Assembly (NCBI RefSeq): GCF_005080685.1
Contig: NZ_CP039371.1
Location: 2,604,001-2,668,000, forward strand
Source of the DNA: Pseudomonas putida
GTDB taxonomy: Bacteria; Pseudomonadota; Gammaproteobacteria; Pseudomonadales; Pseudomonadaceae
Reading direction: 5' to 3'
DNA length: 64,000 nt
Shown: piece after piece, positions 18,811-25,802 of the stretch
How positions within the stretch are numbered: position 1 is the stretch's first letter
Layout of the letters: each line of letters opens with the position of its first letter
The notes under the pieces: generated by a model
Databases searched by the model: none
What the model saw: only the letters and a program-made list of their open reading frames with translations
Told to the model about the DNA's origin: nothing
Made by a program: the position numbers and the translations under genes

Positions 18811-19512
18811 CTAGGTCGAAGCATGGACAAAGGCTTCATCAAGCGAAGCAGCTTGATGTCGAGCTAAAAATGCTTCTGTGCTTTTGAACTCCTCCAGTCG
18901 TGTTTTTGCAAGCATGTAAAAGCGATTGCAGTTGCTGGCGATTTCTTGGGTGTAATGCGAGGACACCAACACGCTTGCGCCCTCCCTGCACGCGTGTTTT
19001 ATGCCTAGCCATATGTAATGGCGGAGCTCGGGATCTACGCCTGCGGTGGGTTCGTCAAGAAGCACTAAGTCGCTATCCATCAATAGAAGCGTCAAGGTGA
19101 AGAAGCTTCGGATTTCACCATAGCTGCAAGTGGATGCTTTTTTGGTTGATAGTTGGGTGTATCTTTTTGCAAGGTCCGGAGACCACGTTGAAAGTCGTGC
19201 TGGGAAGTCCAGTGGGTCAAGGGCGGTGTGGGCGTTTAATTGCAGAATGAGTTCGGCGGCCTCGTTCATGCGTAATAGGGGGGGCGGGGTTAAAATCTGT
19301 GTCAGATAGGTTGGGCAGCGCGCTGCGTTGTTGATTGCACCATGGCAAACTTTCTTGGTTCCGCAGATAAGATCGAATAGTGTGGTTTTTCCTGCGCCGT
19401 TTATACCAAGAACTCCTACGATTTCGCCCTTGGCCAAATGTAGGTTTACCTCGTTCATTAGCGGGGTCCGATCATAGGAGAATGTGACGTCGCGCAATTG
19501 TAGTAGGCTCAT
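18811..19512 (-). CDS. mcbF: McbF-like ABC exporter ATPase
   Basis: A 233-residue ATPase. Walker A is GINGAGKTT at residues 36-44, and Walker B is LVLLDEPTAGVDP. The signature is an unusual CSYGE in place of LSGGQ. It is the last gene of the A-B-C-D-E-F order and overlaps the preceding permease gene by one base (TAATG); the ATG at 19512 was chosen for that coupling. In microcin B17, McbE and McbF export the mature peptide and give part of the producer's self-protection. GC content is well below the flanking chromosome. The gene stops 48 bases from the acyl-CoA dehydrogenase stop, convergently. Confidence 0.85.
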   Translation of the reverse strand: MSLLQLRDVTFSYDRTPLMNEVNLHLAKGEIVGVLGINGAGKTTLFDLICGTKKVCHGAINNAARCPTYLTQILTPPPLLRMNEAAELILQLNAHTALDPLDFPARLSTWSPDLAKRYTQLSTKKASTCSYGEIRSFFTLTLLLMDSDLVLLDEPTAGVDPELRHYIWLGIKHACREGASVLVSSHYTQEIASNCNRFYMLAKTRLEEFKSTEAFLARHQAASLDEAFVHAST

Positions 19513-20269
19513 TAGTATCTGCTCCAGATGGGCTGGATTCTGAAATATTTCCACGTCAAAAATAGCCCTGTGGATGCCCCGGCTACTGCAATTGGGAAGC
19601 TGAAGGTCAGGGGGATGTCCCCACTGAAAATCATTGTGGTCAAATAAATCGGGTTGATGGTAGACAAATATTTAATAGGGCTTGAGTTTTGCAGTGATCC
19701 CATATAGCCAGACAGAAGCATCCAGAATGAAAGTAGGGAAAAGAGTGTGTTCGCAGTGTTGAACTTCAAGGGCATTGCTACAATGACTAGGCCGGCACAC
19801 GAAAACAACAAATAACATGTGTAAAAGGACGCTGTAACTTGCAGGAACTCCAACGCTGAATAAGCGCCGTAGAATGGCTTGGTGACGAGGTAGAACAGCG
19901 TAGAGTAGGATAGGCTTATTAGTGAGTAACAAACAGTATGAGCGTGAAGGAAAATCTTGATTGCCATGGGTTTGTAAATGAAGGACCGTACAAATCCGCT
20001 TTCTCTTCTGCCGATGAGGTAGAAACTGAAGCCATAGAGGGCTGAGTTTGCTGCGATATACGAGTAAAACCATGCGGAGGATGAAGCGTAGTTCAACGTT
20101 TGGGGGCTTGCATCCAATTGCTCTGGATGAGAACGGTAAACATGATGCAGGGGGCTACCCCCGCCCATAAAATGGCTATTGGATCTCTGAAATGTTCTGT
20201 TAGTAAAATCTTGCTAATGATGAATGCTTTGGTCAGCGCGTGAGGTGGTTTGAAGATACTTGAGTTCAT
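19512..20269 (-). pseudogene. mcbE: McbE-like ABC exporter permease, frameshifted
   Basis: Two overlapping frames together make one ABC-2-type permease. From an ATG at 20269, which overlaps the mcbD stop as ATGA, the product runs 58 residues (including LTEHFRDPIAILWAGVAPCI, a typical first helix) to a TGA at 20093-20095. The frame one base back is open from 20168 to 19512 and encodes the other five or so helices (AWFYSYIAANSALYGF through GASTGLFLTWKYF). Restoring one base between about 20185 and 20118 would give a 252-residue protein, close to McbE size. The GGGGG and CCCCC runs there are likely sites. It may be a real mutation, programmed -1 frameshifting or a sequence error. Confidence 0.8.
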
Positions 20270-21465
20270 GGGAATGGCACCATTGTAGCTAGCCGGCTAG
20301 GGATGATTTCTCTAGAAAAATGTCCGGAGTAGAGGTTGTCGGTATTTAAGGCGAAAGAATTATTCATATGGAGAAATGTGTTTGGGGAGACGTACTTGCA
20401 AAAATAGAGAGTGGACTGTTTTGTCGGCATGGAGGTGAGGTACAGAAAACCATCAAGCTTGGTTGCTCGTATGTCATCAATAAGTGTTCGTGCAGTCAGT
20501 TGTTCGTTTTCTGAGCGGATTGATGCAGTGCTAGGGGGGAGGAGGTTGGTTGTGATGGTTTCATAGGTCTTGTAGTGATTGCACTCAATAAAGTGCTTTA
20601 GGTAGGGGTCTTTTATTTGATTGGGATAGGTGGCACCCAGTGAAAGCATGAAGCGAAAAGTCTGCCAGAGTTCGATTATGGATTTTTCCAAAGCCATGCA
20701 AAAATTGCTCGTGTATGCCATGCCTGCGCAATACTTTACTTTGGCAGCTGAGTCGTATGGATTGCCATAGCAAACTAAGAGGCAGGTGCCAGGGAATCTG
20801 GAGTCTGAAATATCTATCATGCACAATTTGCCTGAGTCATGAAGTTTCTGGAGTAATGGCAGGGCTTTGCTTTTTGATAGTATTTGGCAGGCACTGTTAT
20901 ATTCAGTGATTGTTGCGTGTTTGCTAGTGAGCCAAAAGCGAAGTAAAAATTGTCGCTCCAAGGCTTCCTTAAGTGCGCCGAGGATCGCGCTTTCTAAATG
21001 AGTGTGAGCGCTACATCCGCAAGTGTCCCGCATAGGGTAGATCTGGTTATCGATTGGGTTTCGGCATGGGGAGATTGAGACGCAGGCTGTTGGTATTTTG
21101 CAAGGGGTAAAGTCACTAATTCTATATGCATTAGTGAGGTCGAATGCGTGCGAATGAATTTCTTCAGAGGGGAGGTGGCTGGAGGTTTGTACTAGTGCGT
21201 TGACAAAAGCAGTGGTTTCTTCGGAATTTAATGTGCTGCTCAAAGTGCCCGTTGCGTGCACCGGGACGTCCAGATAGAAGTGTTTCCTCTCAAAGTACTC
21301 ACCTCCTGCCGACCTCGTTAGGTCAGATGTCCAACCACTACTGGAACCATAAGTTTCCCACCGACTTCCGCACTCCATGCTATGAGGGAGATAGGATACT
21401 GCGCTGGGTCGCAGAAACTCGAAATCACTGAATGCAGGTGTATGTATTTCATTGTATGTATTCAT
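20266..21465 (-). CDS. mcbD: YcaO cyclodehydratase, McbD-like
   Basis: A 399-residue YcaO-domain protein, nearly the length of McbD. ATP/Mg-binding elements are SAGGEYFER at residues 52-60 and HLESAILGALKEALER at 156-171; the C-terminus ends VPFP, resembling the proline-rich tails of cyclodehydrating YcaO proteins. In microcin B17 synthesis McbD, with McbB, uses ATP to cyclise Ser and Cys side chains onto the backbone, forming oxazolines and thiazolines. The gene begins 3 bases after mcbC and its stop overlaps the mcbE start as ATGA. Low GC and different codon use mark it as acquired DNA. Confidence 0.9.
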   Translation of the reverse strand: MNTYNEIHTPAFSDFEFLRPSAVSYLPHSMECGSRWETYGSSSGWTSDLTRSAGGEYFERKHFYLDVPVHATGTLSSTLNSEETTAFVNALVQTSSHLPSEEIHSHAFDLTNAYRISDFTPCKIPTACVSISPCRNPIDNQIYPMRDTCGCSAHTHLESAILGALKEALERQFLLRFWLTSKHATITEYNSACQILSKSKALPLLQKLHDSGKLCMIDISDSRFPGTCLLVCYGNPYDSAAKVKYCAGMAYTSNFCMALEKSIIELWQTFRFMLSLGATYPNQIKDPYLKHFIECNHYKTYETITTNLLPPSTASIRSENEQLTARTLIDDIRATKLDGFLYLTSMPTKQSTLYFCKYVSPNTFLHMNNSFALNTDNLYSGHFSREIIPSRLATMVPFP

Positions 21466-21468
21466 GAT

Positions 21469-22260
21469 TCACCCTATCAGTTGGACGCATGCGGGTAGAA
21501 AGAGTGTCGGGTTTAGGTCCAGATTTTTTATCAACTGGTGATCCGTGAAGCCCGACCAGATCCTGCTGTTTAGGTTTAGTTCTTTGCATCGTAAGTCCAT
21601 GAGCATGTACATTGAGCCGGCTTCTAACAAGGCGAGGCGGTACCCTCTGTAGCGATATTTGAAAACTGCTTTCGGTAGGTATAGGCAGTACACGAGCGCT
21701 AACGTTGGACTTCCGATGTTTTCATTTTCTGGAGTGATTGACTGCGATAGTTTATGGGTGTTGATATTTGGGCTGTGGGCCTCGAGTTTTCGAGATCCGG
21801 GGAGTAGATGGAGTGCGTCGGATGACGCGGGCCAGTTTTTAACCTTCTTTTCTATGTTTATGCAAAAGACTTCTATCGGGTAGATGGCCCCTCCGCTGGG
21901 ATAGCCTCTTCTATAGTTGGAGTCTTCTTTTCTAAGAAGCGGAGATAGCAATTCCTGGACGGTGCTGAAGTGCAATGGTCTGTGCGTGAAGGAGGTGCAC
22001 GAGTTGTTTCTGTTTAAATGATGGTTGAGTTGAAGTTGCTCAAGTCTGGCGGCGGCTTGGTCGTGTGGGTTGCTGAATATATCTAGTTTTAGTTCTTGGC
22101 CTGTCAGGCTTTCGAGTGCCTCTGTTGGGATGTTGTGCAGCGTACTGCAATGCTGAGTCGCCCGATGGATGGTATAGTTTCCCTTGGCGTGAAAAGCTAA
22201 GGTTTCATCAATGACATCGTGGGGCGTGAAATAGAGATATTGGTCATGAATAATACTCAT
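21469..22260 (-). CDS. mcbC: McbC-like azoline dehydrogenase
   Basis: A 263-residue FMN-dependent SagB/McbC-type oxidoreductase. RRGYPSGGAIYPIEVF at residues 117-132 is the conserved flavin-binding stretch. A Lys-Tyr pair (K201-Y202, in VFKYRYRGYRLALLEAG) corresponds to the catalytic KY motif of azoline dehydrogenases, and LEAGSMYMLMDL follows. It would oxidise azolines to aromatic thiazoles and oxazoles on the precursor peptide. The ATG at 22260 overlaps the mcbB stop as ATGA; an in-frame ATG at 22284 is less likely for that reason. Confidence 0.9.
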   Translation of the reverse strand: MSIIHDQYLYFTPHDVIDETLAFHAKGNYTIHRATQHCSTLHNIPTEALESLTGQELKLDIFSNPHDQAAARLEQLQLNHHLNRNNSCTSFTHRPLHFSTVQELLSPLLRKEDSNYRRGYPSGGAIYPIEVFCINIEKKVKNWPASSDALHLLPGSRKLEAHSPNINTHKLSQSITPENENIGSPTLALVYCLYLPKAVFKYRYRGYRLALLEAGSMYMLMDLRCKELNLNSRIWSGFTDHQLIKNLDLNPTLFLPACVQLIG

Positions 22261-23123
22261 ATTTTCGCTCCGAGACACTTGCAAAATGGCCAGTGAACAC
22301 TGCTGTCTTCAGTGAGTGCACCATTGGCTAGATTAAGGGTTCTAGACGCCAGTACTTGATCCTGAGTTGACAGGCGCTTGGCAGGCTTTGTGAGCTTATT
22401 GGTGAAAGAGATTATTGCCCCCAGAATCAATAGGCATTGTAGTTCATCAATATCGGCTTTCGGCAGGTCGAGTTTTGCTGATCGGCAGAATGACCAGACT
22501 TTGCTCCAGTGATGGTTGCTGCCCCGAATCGTTTCGTAGTAAGCGATACGGTCCAGCGTGCAGTATGCGCAAGGGTTACCAATGGCAGGAATATGTACTT
22601 CAGTAAGATGGAAGTCATTTCCGCTAACAAACCCAATGCTTGCGCCATTCTCGGGGTTATTATCCAAGATTTTTGTATAAGCCTCCCTAAGTGCTTCCGG
22701 GCTGATTTTCATATAGGCAAAAATCGTTAGCGTCGGGTGAGCTGTAGCAATGGGTTCTCTCGGCAGCACTGGGCTGATTTTCAGTTTGCCATCATATTTA
22801 TTTGTTAAAAATTCTCTGTGCGATTCGGGAATATTAAGGTCGGTATAAATGGTTGTGTCGTTAAAATGCGGTCTTTGTATCTCCTCGCCAATGACGCATA
22901 TTGATTTAAGGAAGTCGATCGCGGTATTGGGTTCCAGTTTTTCGTTTTTAAGTATTTGTTCTAGCTCATCCTGTTGCAGATGCTCTGGGCTACTTCCTTT
23001 GATGCGTTTGAGGACGTTGCTCATTTGTTTATTTGTAATTTTAGTGAGTCCCGCGCTTGTGTATAGGATGGGGTCCGATTCAAAATTAAGTATTTCGTAA
23101 TTGTAAATCTTAAGTGTTTTCAT
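22257..23123 (-). CDS. mcbB: McbB-like E1-related leader-binding protein
   Basis: A 288-residue protein resembling E. coli McbB. Zinc ligands are visible as C185-x2-C188 (GNPCAYC) and C281-x-C283 near the end (HWPFCKC), the same spacing pattern as McbB (PCHFC and HWQACSC). Residues between include WSKVWSFCRSAKLDLP and LILGAIISFTNKL, aligning with the McbB helical part. Such proteins bind the leader of McbA and present it to the YcaO partner. The gene lies downstream of the precursor gene, separated by a 10-bp hairpin, and is coupled to mcbC by ATGA. Confidence 0.88.
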   Translation of the reverse strand: MKTLKIYNYEILNFESDPILYTSAGLTKITNKQMSNVLKRIKGSSPEHLQQDELEQILKNEKLEPNTAIDFLKSICVIGEEIQRPHFNDTTIYTDLNIPESHREFLTNKYDGKLKISPVLPREPIATAHPTLTIFAYMKISPEALREAYTKILDNNPENGASIGFVSGNDFHLTEVHIPAIGNPCAYCTLDRIAYYETIRGSNHHWSKVWSFCRSAKLDLPKADIDELQCLLILGAIISFTNKLTKPAKRLSTQDQVLASRTLNLANGALTEDSSVHWPFCKCLGAKI

Positions 23124-23144
23124 GATGATTGCCTGCGTTCAAGT

Positions 23145-23172
23145 GAGTGCCGTCTAGGTGCTGACGGCACTC
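23145..23172 (-). promoter_or_regulatory. Hairpin between precursor gene and mcbB
   Basis: GAGTGCCGTC (23145-23154) and GACGGCACTC (23163-23172) form a perfect 10-bp stem with an 8-base loop, without a following U-run. It could act as an attenuator or a 3'-stabilising stem that raises precursor mRNA over enzyme mRNA. Confidence 0.55.
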
Positions 23173-23181
23173 TGTTACAAC

Positions 23182-23391
23182 TTAACAGTGGGGTTGCTCA
23201 TTGTTCTCTACGGCATTTCCGCCGCTACCACCACTTCCCCCACTTCCCCCACTGCAGCCTCCACCGCCACCGCAACCACCACTTCCGCCGCAGCCGCCTT
23301 GGCCTCCGGATCCCCCAAAGAATCCCGCTTCGAGTACAGTGGTGTTGTCTATTGGAAGTTCCAAGATGCTGACACCAAACTGCTTGTCCAT
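23182..23391 (-). CDS. mcbA: Microcin B17-like precursor peptide
   Basis: A 69-residue peptide, exactly the length of E. coli McbA. The leader starts MDKQFGVSILELPIDN; FGVSIL resembles the FGVVLS of the McbA leader recognised by McbB. The core from about residue 26 is Gly-rich with Ser at 28, 37, 47, 50, 53, 56 and Cys at 34, 40, 46, with a C46-S47 pair, followed by a non-repetitive tail NAVENNEQPHC ending in Cys69. Such Ser/Cys are converted to oxazoles/thiazoles. The ATG at 23391 has GGAGA 7 bases upstream; a longer frame to 23472 lacks this. Mature microcin B17 inhibits DNA gyrase; the target here is unproven. Confidence 0.9.
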   Translation of the reverse strand: MDKQFGVSILELPIDNTTVLEAGFFGGSGGQGGCGGSGGCGGGGGCSGGSGGSGGSGGNAVENNEQPHC

Positions 23392-24045
23392 AGTAGCTCT
23401 CCAATTATGTAATTCCTCTCCGGTGCAGAGAGGTAGTACAGGTTTAGGTGGAGATCTGTCCTCGGTCAACACTGCTTTTTATGGCTAAGTTAGTTTGGGT
23501 AAGGTTCGGGTGTTTATATATTTCGTGGCGCTGTCAGAAGAGGCCTAAGAAATGTTTTTGGCGCGTGCGTATTAGTTGGATTGACCTGGTTGTTTTGAGG
23601 GAATTGTCCTAGCTGTCTGTAGGAAGATTTTTCATTTTATGGAGTGGTTAGATTTTGTAAGACTTTTCGGTTAAAGATAAACAATGTTTCTAAATGTAAA
23701 GCAGAGGGAGTGGCGCGGATAACTAAGGTGCCGCCTATCGCTATCAAAGCGATTCCGTAGCGTTGAGATGGACCACGTCAAGGAACGGCATGCGGTTTGC
23801 GCATTGGGATGGGTCGGGGGGAGTTAGCGGTGCCAGGGGTTCTTTGGAAAGTGGCGCATTAAGAAAGTGTCAGCGACAGAAGCCGGACAATATCCGTGCC
23901 CGTCGTGGAGACGGCGTCGGTACAGAGGTAGAGCAACGCCTGAGCGAAGCTTCCATGTGAAAGTCGCAGTGCCGTTGAAAGCGAGCGCCGCCTGCACGGT
24001 GCATTGCGAACTTCGTCGGGGCGCCGAGCCTACTTCCCGCTAGCG
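23392..24045. other. Non-coding or degraded stretch upstream of the mcb-like operon
   Basis: The first ~370 bases are AT-rich and presumably hold the promoter of the minus-strand operon; I could not assign convincing -35/-10 boxes. From about 23760 the composition becomes GC-rich. The short open frames there (for example 23763-23960) have no recognisable features. I found no integrase, transposase, tRNA or pentapeptide immunity gene. It may be scrambled remnant DNA from the insertion event. Confidence 0.5.
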
Positions 24046-24165
24046 TATGCGATGCAGCGCACCCTGCGGCTGGCCGATGGACCGGACGAGGTGCACCGGG
24101 CGGCGATTGGCAAGTTTGAGATCGGCAAGTATGTGCCGGTGGAGATGTTGCGCAGCGGCAGATAA
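24031..24165 (+). pseudogene. Duplicated 3' remnant of the acyl-CoA dehydrogenase gene
   Basis: The plus strand encodes [19 protein letters not shown] and onward to a TAA at 24163-24165, repeating the last ~40 codons of the acyl-CoA dehydrogenase at 17531-18763. The 117-bp core (24046-24162) has three mismatches; upstream similarity continues briefly (TTCCCGCT) with two codons missing, then ends. It ends in SGR-stop where the upstream copy ends GGRG-stop. A strong hairpin directly follows. This looks like the displaced original 3' end of the gene. Confidence 0.85.
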
Positions 24166-24178
24166 GCGCAAGCCGTCT

Positions 24179-24212
24179 CGACCTCTTCGTGAGCTAACCG
24201 GCGAAGAGGTCG
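24179..24212 (+). terminator. Hairpin after the acyl-CoA dehydrogenase remnant
   Basis: CGACCTCTTCG (24179-24189) pairs with CGAAGAGGTCG (24202-24212). Its position 13 bases after the remnant's stop suggests it was the native terminator before the island arrived. Confidence 0.55.
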
Positions 24213-24220
24213 CGGCGGAG

Positions 24221-25573
24221 TCATTGTGTTTTCAGGTCCACCACCAAATCCTGGGCTGCCTTGGTGGCCAACACGCTCATCAGTTTGCTCATTTCGTCCT
24301 GGCGTCCAACGCCCGTGTCGGCACTGCCCATCATCACGTTCGGCACAGGCGCCCGGGCAGCGGCATCGGCCCATGCCCGGTTTATCTCGACGAGCGCCTC
24401 TAGCTTGGTCTGCAGCGCGCCATCGGCCTTGAGTTGCGCTTCACGAGCATACGCTTCGGCATCGGCGGAGATCTTGGTGGCTTCGGCGTTGACTCGCGCG
24501 GTATCGCGCAGTAACTCGGCGGTTTGCTTATCGATCTCGGCTCGGCGATTTTCCCGCTCCGCGTTGATCAAGGTAAGCTGCTTCTCCGTTTCAGCCTCGG
24601 TGGTACGCTCAATCTGCTGGCGTAGGCTTTCCTGTCGTTTAGCTTCGACATCTTTTGCGCCGCGAGCGGAAACGAGTTCTTTCTCCTCTTCTTCCTTTAA
24701 CCGATTTTGACGAGCCACCGCCAGTTCCGCCTGGGCTTGTTGCACGCGTACCATACGCTCCTGAAACTGCGGATTAGGGTTGATATGGGTAACGCGAGCA
24801 TCAACGACTTCCACACCGAACAGGCGGAATTGCTGCGGTTTGCGCAGCTCCTGGCCATTTTTGTCTAGCCGCTTCTCGATCACGAAGCGGGTTGCGGTAT
24901 TGTCACCGAAGCTACCTTGGTTGGTGCCGGACTGTAGGATGGCGGTTTGGGACGGCAGGTGGTCTCGGCTGATGCGAATTTCTTTGCGACTGGTCAGGTA
25001 AAGCCCGTTGCGCAATTGATTTTCGAATTCCGCCCCAAAGTGACTACGGTTGCCCGAATAGTAATCATCGGCGCTCATCAGCGAGGCGGTTGCTTGCAGG
25101 GTTTCCTTCACGGCAGGGAGCAATGCTCGTTGCAAGAAGTTTTCCGGCGTTCGGTATTCCTGCGCAATTTTCAGGAACGCTTCGTTTGACGGTAGACGAA
25201 ACTGTGTGCTGAATTCAGCCTTTGCATCCACATTGCCGAGAAATACGATCGGTAGGTTGTCCAGCACGGCGGAGTGTAGTAATCCTGGTGCGCCTTGCTG
25301 GTCATCCGTCTGCAGTGATGATTGAACGCCTATTGTCCGTCGCCAGGCAGTGCTGCGACCGAACCATTTGGTGGCGTAACCTACATCCTCTACCACCTTC
25401 TCTTCCCCGAAAATTGTCCGTACGTGGGCCATTTGCCCCGCTTCGTTGTAGAAGAAGACCTCATCGAACAGCAAGGCAGAGCCTCCGCCGATTACGAGTG
25501 GTAGAGCGATCATCATCACCAGCTTCCTGCTGACGCGCAGTTTGCTGAAATCCGGCTTGGATAGTTCTTGCAT
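24221..25573 (-). CDS. SPFH/band-7 domain membrane protein
   Basis: A 450-residue protein with an N-terminal membrane anchor (residues ~18-37, LVMMIALPLVIGGGSALLF). A prohibitin/stomatin-like SPFH domain follows, including FGVEVVDARVTHINPNPQFQERM near residue 255. A long charged coiled coil (about 265-385) is rich in Ala, Glu, Arg and Lys. Such proteins form large membrane-bound rings with chaperone or protease-partner roles. No NfeD partner is adjacent. GC content appears lower than the flanking chromosome though higher than the mcb island, so it may be separately acquired. Function unknown. Confidence 0.75.
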   Translation of the reverse strand: MQELSKPDFSKLRVSRKLVMMIALPLVIGGGSALLFDEVFFYNEAGQMAHVRTIFGEEKVVEDVGYATKWFGRSTAWRRTIGVQSSLQTDDQQGAPGLLHSAVLDNLPIVFLGNVDAKAEFSTQFRLPSNEAFLKIAQEYRTPENFLQRALLPAVKETLQATASLMSADDYYSGNRSHFGAEFENQLRNGLYLTSRKEIRISRDHLPSQTAILQSGTNQGSFGDNTATRFVIEKRLDKNGQELRKPQQFRLFGVEVVDARVTHINPNPQFQERMVRVQQAQAELAVARQNRLKEEEEKELVSARGAKDVEAKRQESLRQQIERTTEAETEKQLTLINAERENRRAEIDKQTAELLRDTARVNAEATKISADAEAYAREAQLKADGALQTKLEALVEINRAWADAAARAPVPNVMMGSADTGVGRQDEMSKLMSVLATKAAQDLVVDLKTQ

Positions 25574-25734
25574 AGGGCACTCCTTGTGTGGGGTACCTAT
25601 GCTCGCTATCTGGAGAACGCATCTGCAATCGGATTGATCAGCTGACGATGTAGGACGGTGATATCAAGCAAATACAGACGTTTCGTTATCTCAAAGGTTA
25701 TGAATGCGATCATCGCCGGCCCCGGTAGCGCTAC

Positions 25735-25790
25735 GAAAAACCACCGGCTGCGTCGGTGTTCGCGGCTGAAGCCGCACCGACAAGGTGTGT
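25735..25790. repeat. REP-like palindrome
   Basis: Contains GGTGTTCGCGGCTGAAGCCGC and neighbouring CGGTG/CACCG arms, a common Pseudomonas intergenic repeat type, between the SPFH and TerC genes. Confidence 0.45.
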
Positions 25791-25802
25791 TTGCGGTCAT
25801 TC

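Noticed and set aside
23182..23472. A 96-residue version of the precursor peptide
   Set aside because: The internal ATG at 23391 has a good ribosome-binding site and gives exactly McbA length; the extra 27 residues do not resemble a leader.
23201..23488. A Pro-rich frame on the plus strand (PPLPPLPPL repeats)
   Set aside because: It is the antisense of the Gly-rich precursor peptide gene; Gly codons read backwards give Pro.
23520..23560. A -35/-10 promoter for the mcb-like operon (TGACA...TATATA on the minus strand)
   Set aside because: Spacing between the boxes is about 11 bases, too short for a sigma-70 promoter.
18764..24045. Transposase or integrase in the microcin-like island
   Set aside because: Every sizeable frame is accounted for by mcb-like genes or has no DDE/tyrosine-recombinase features.
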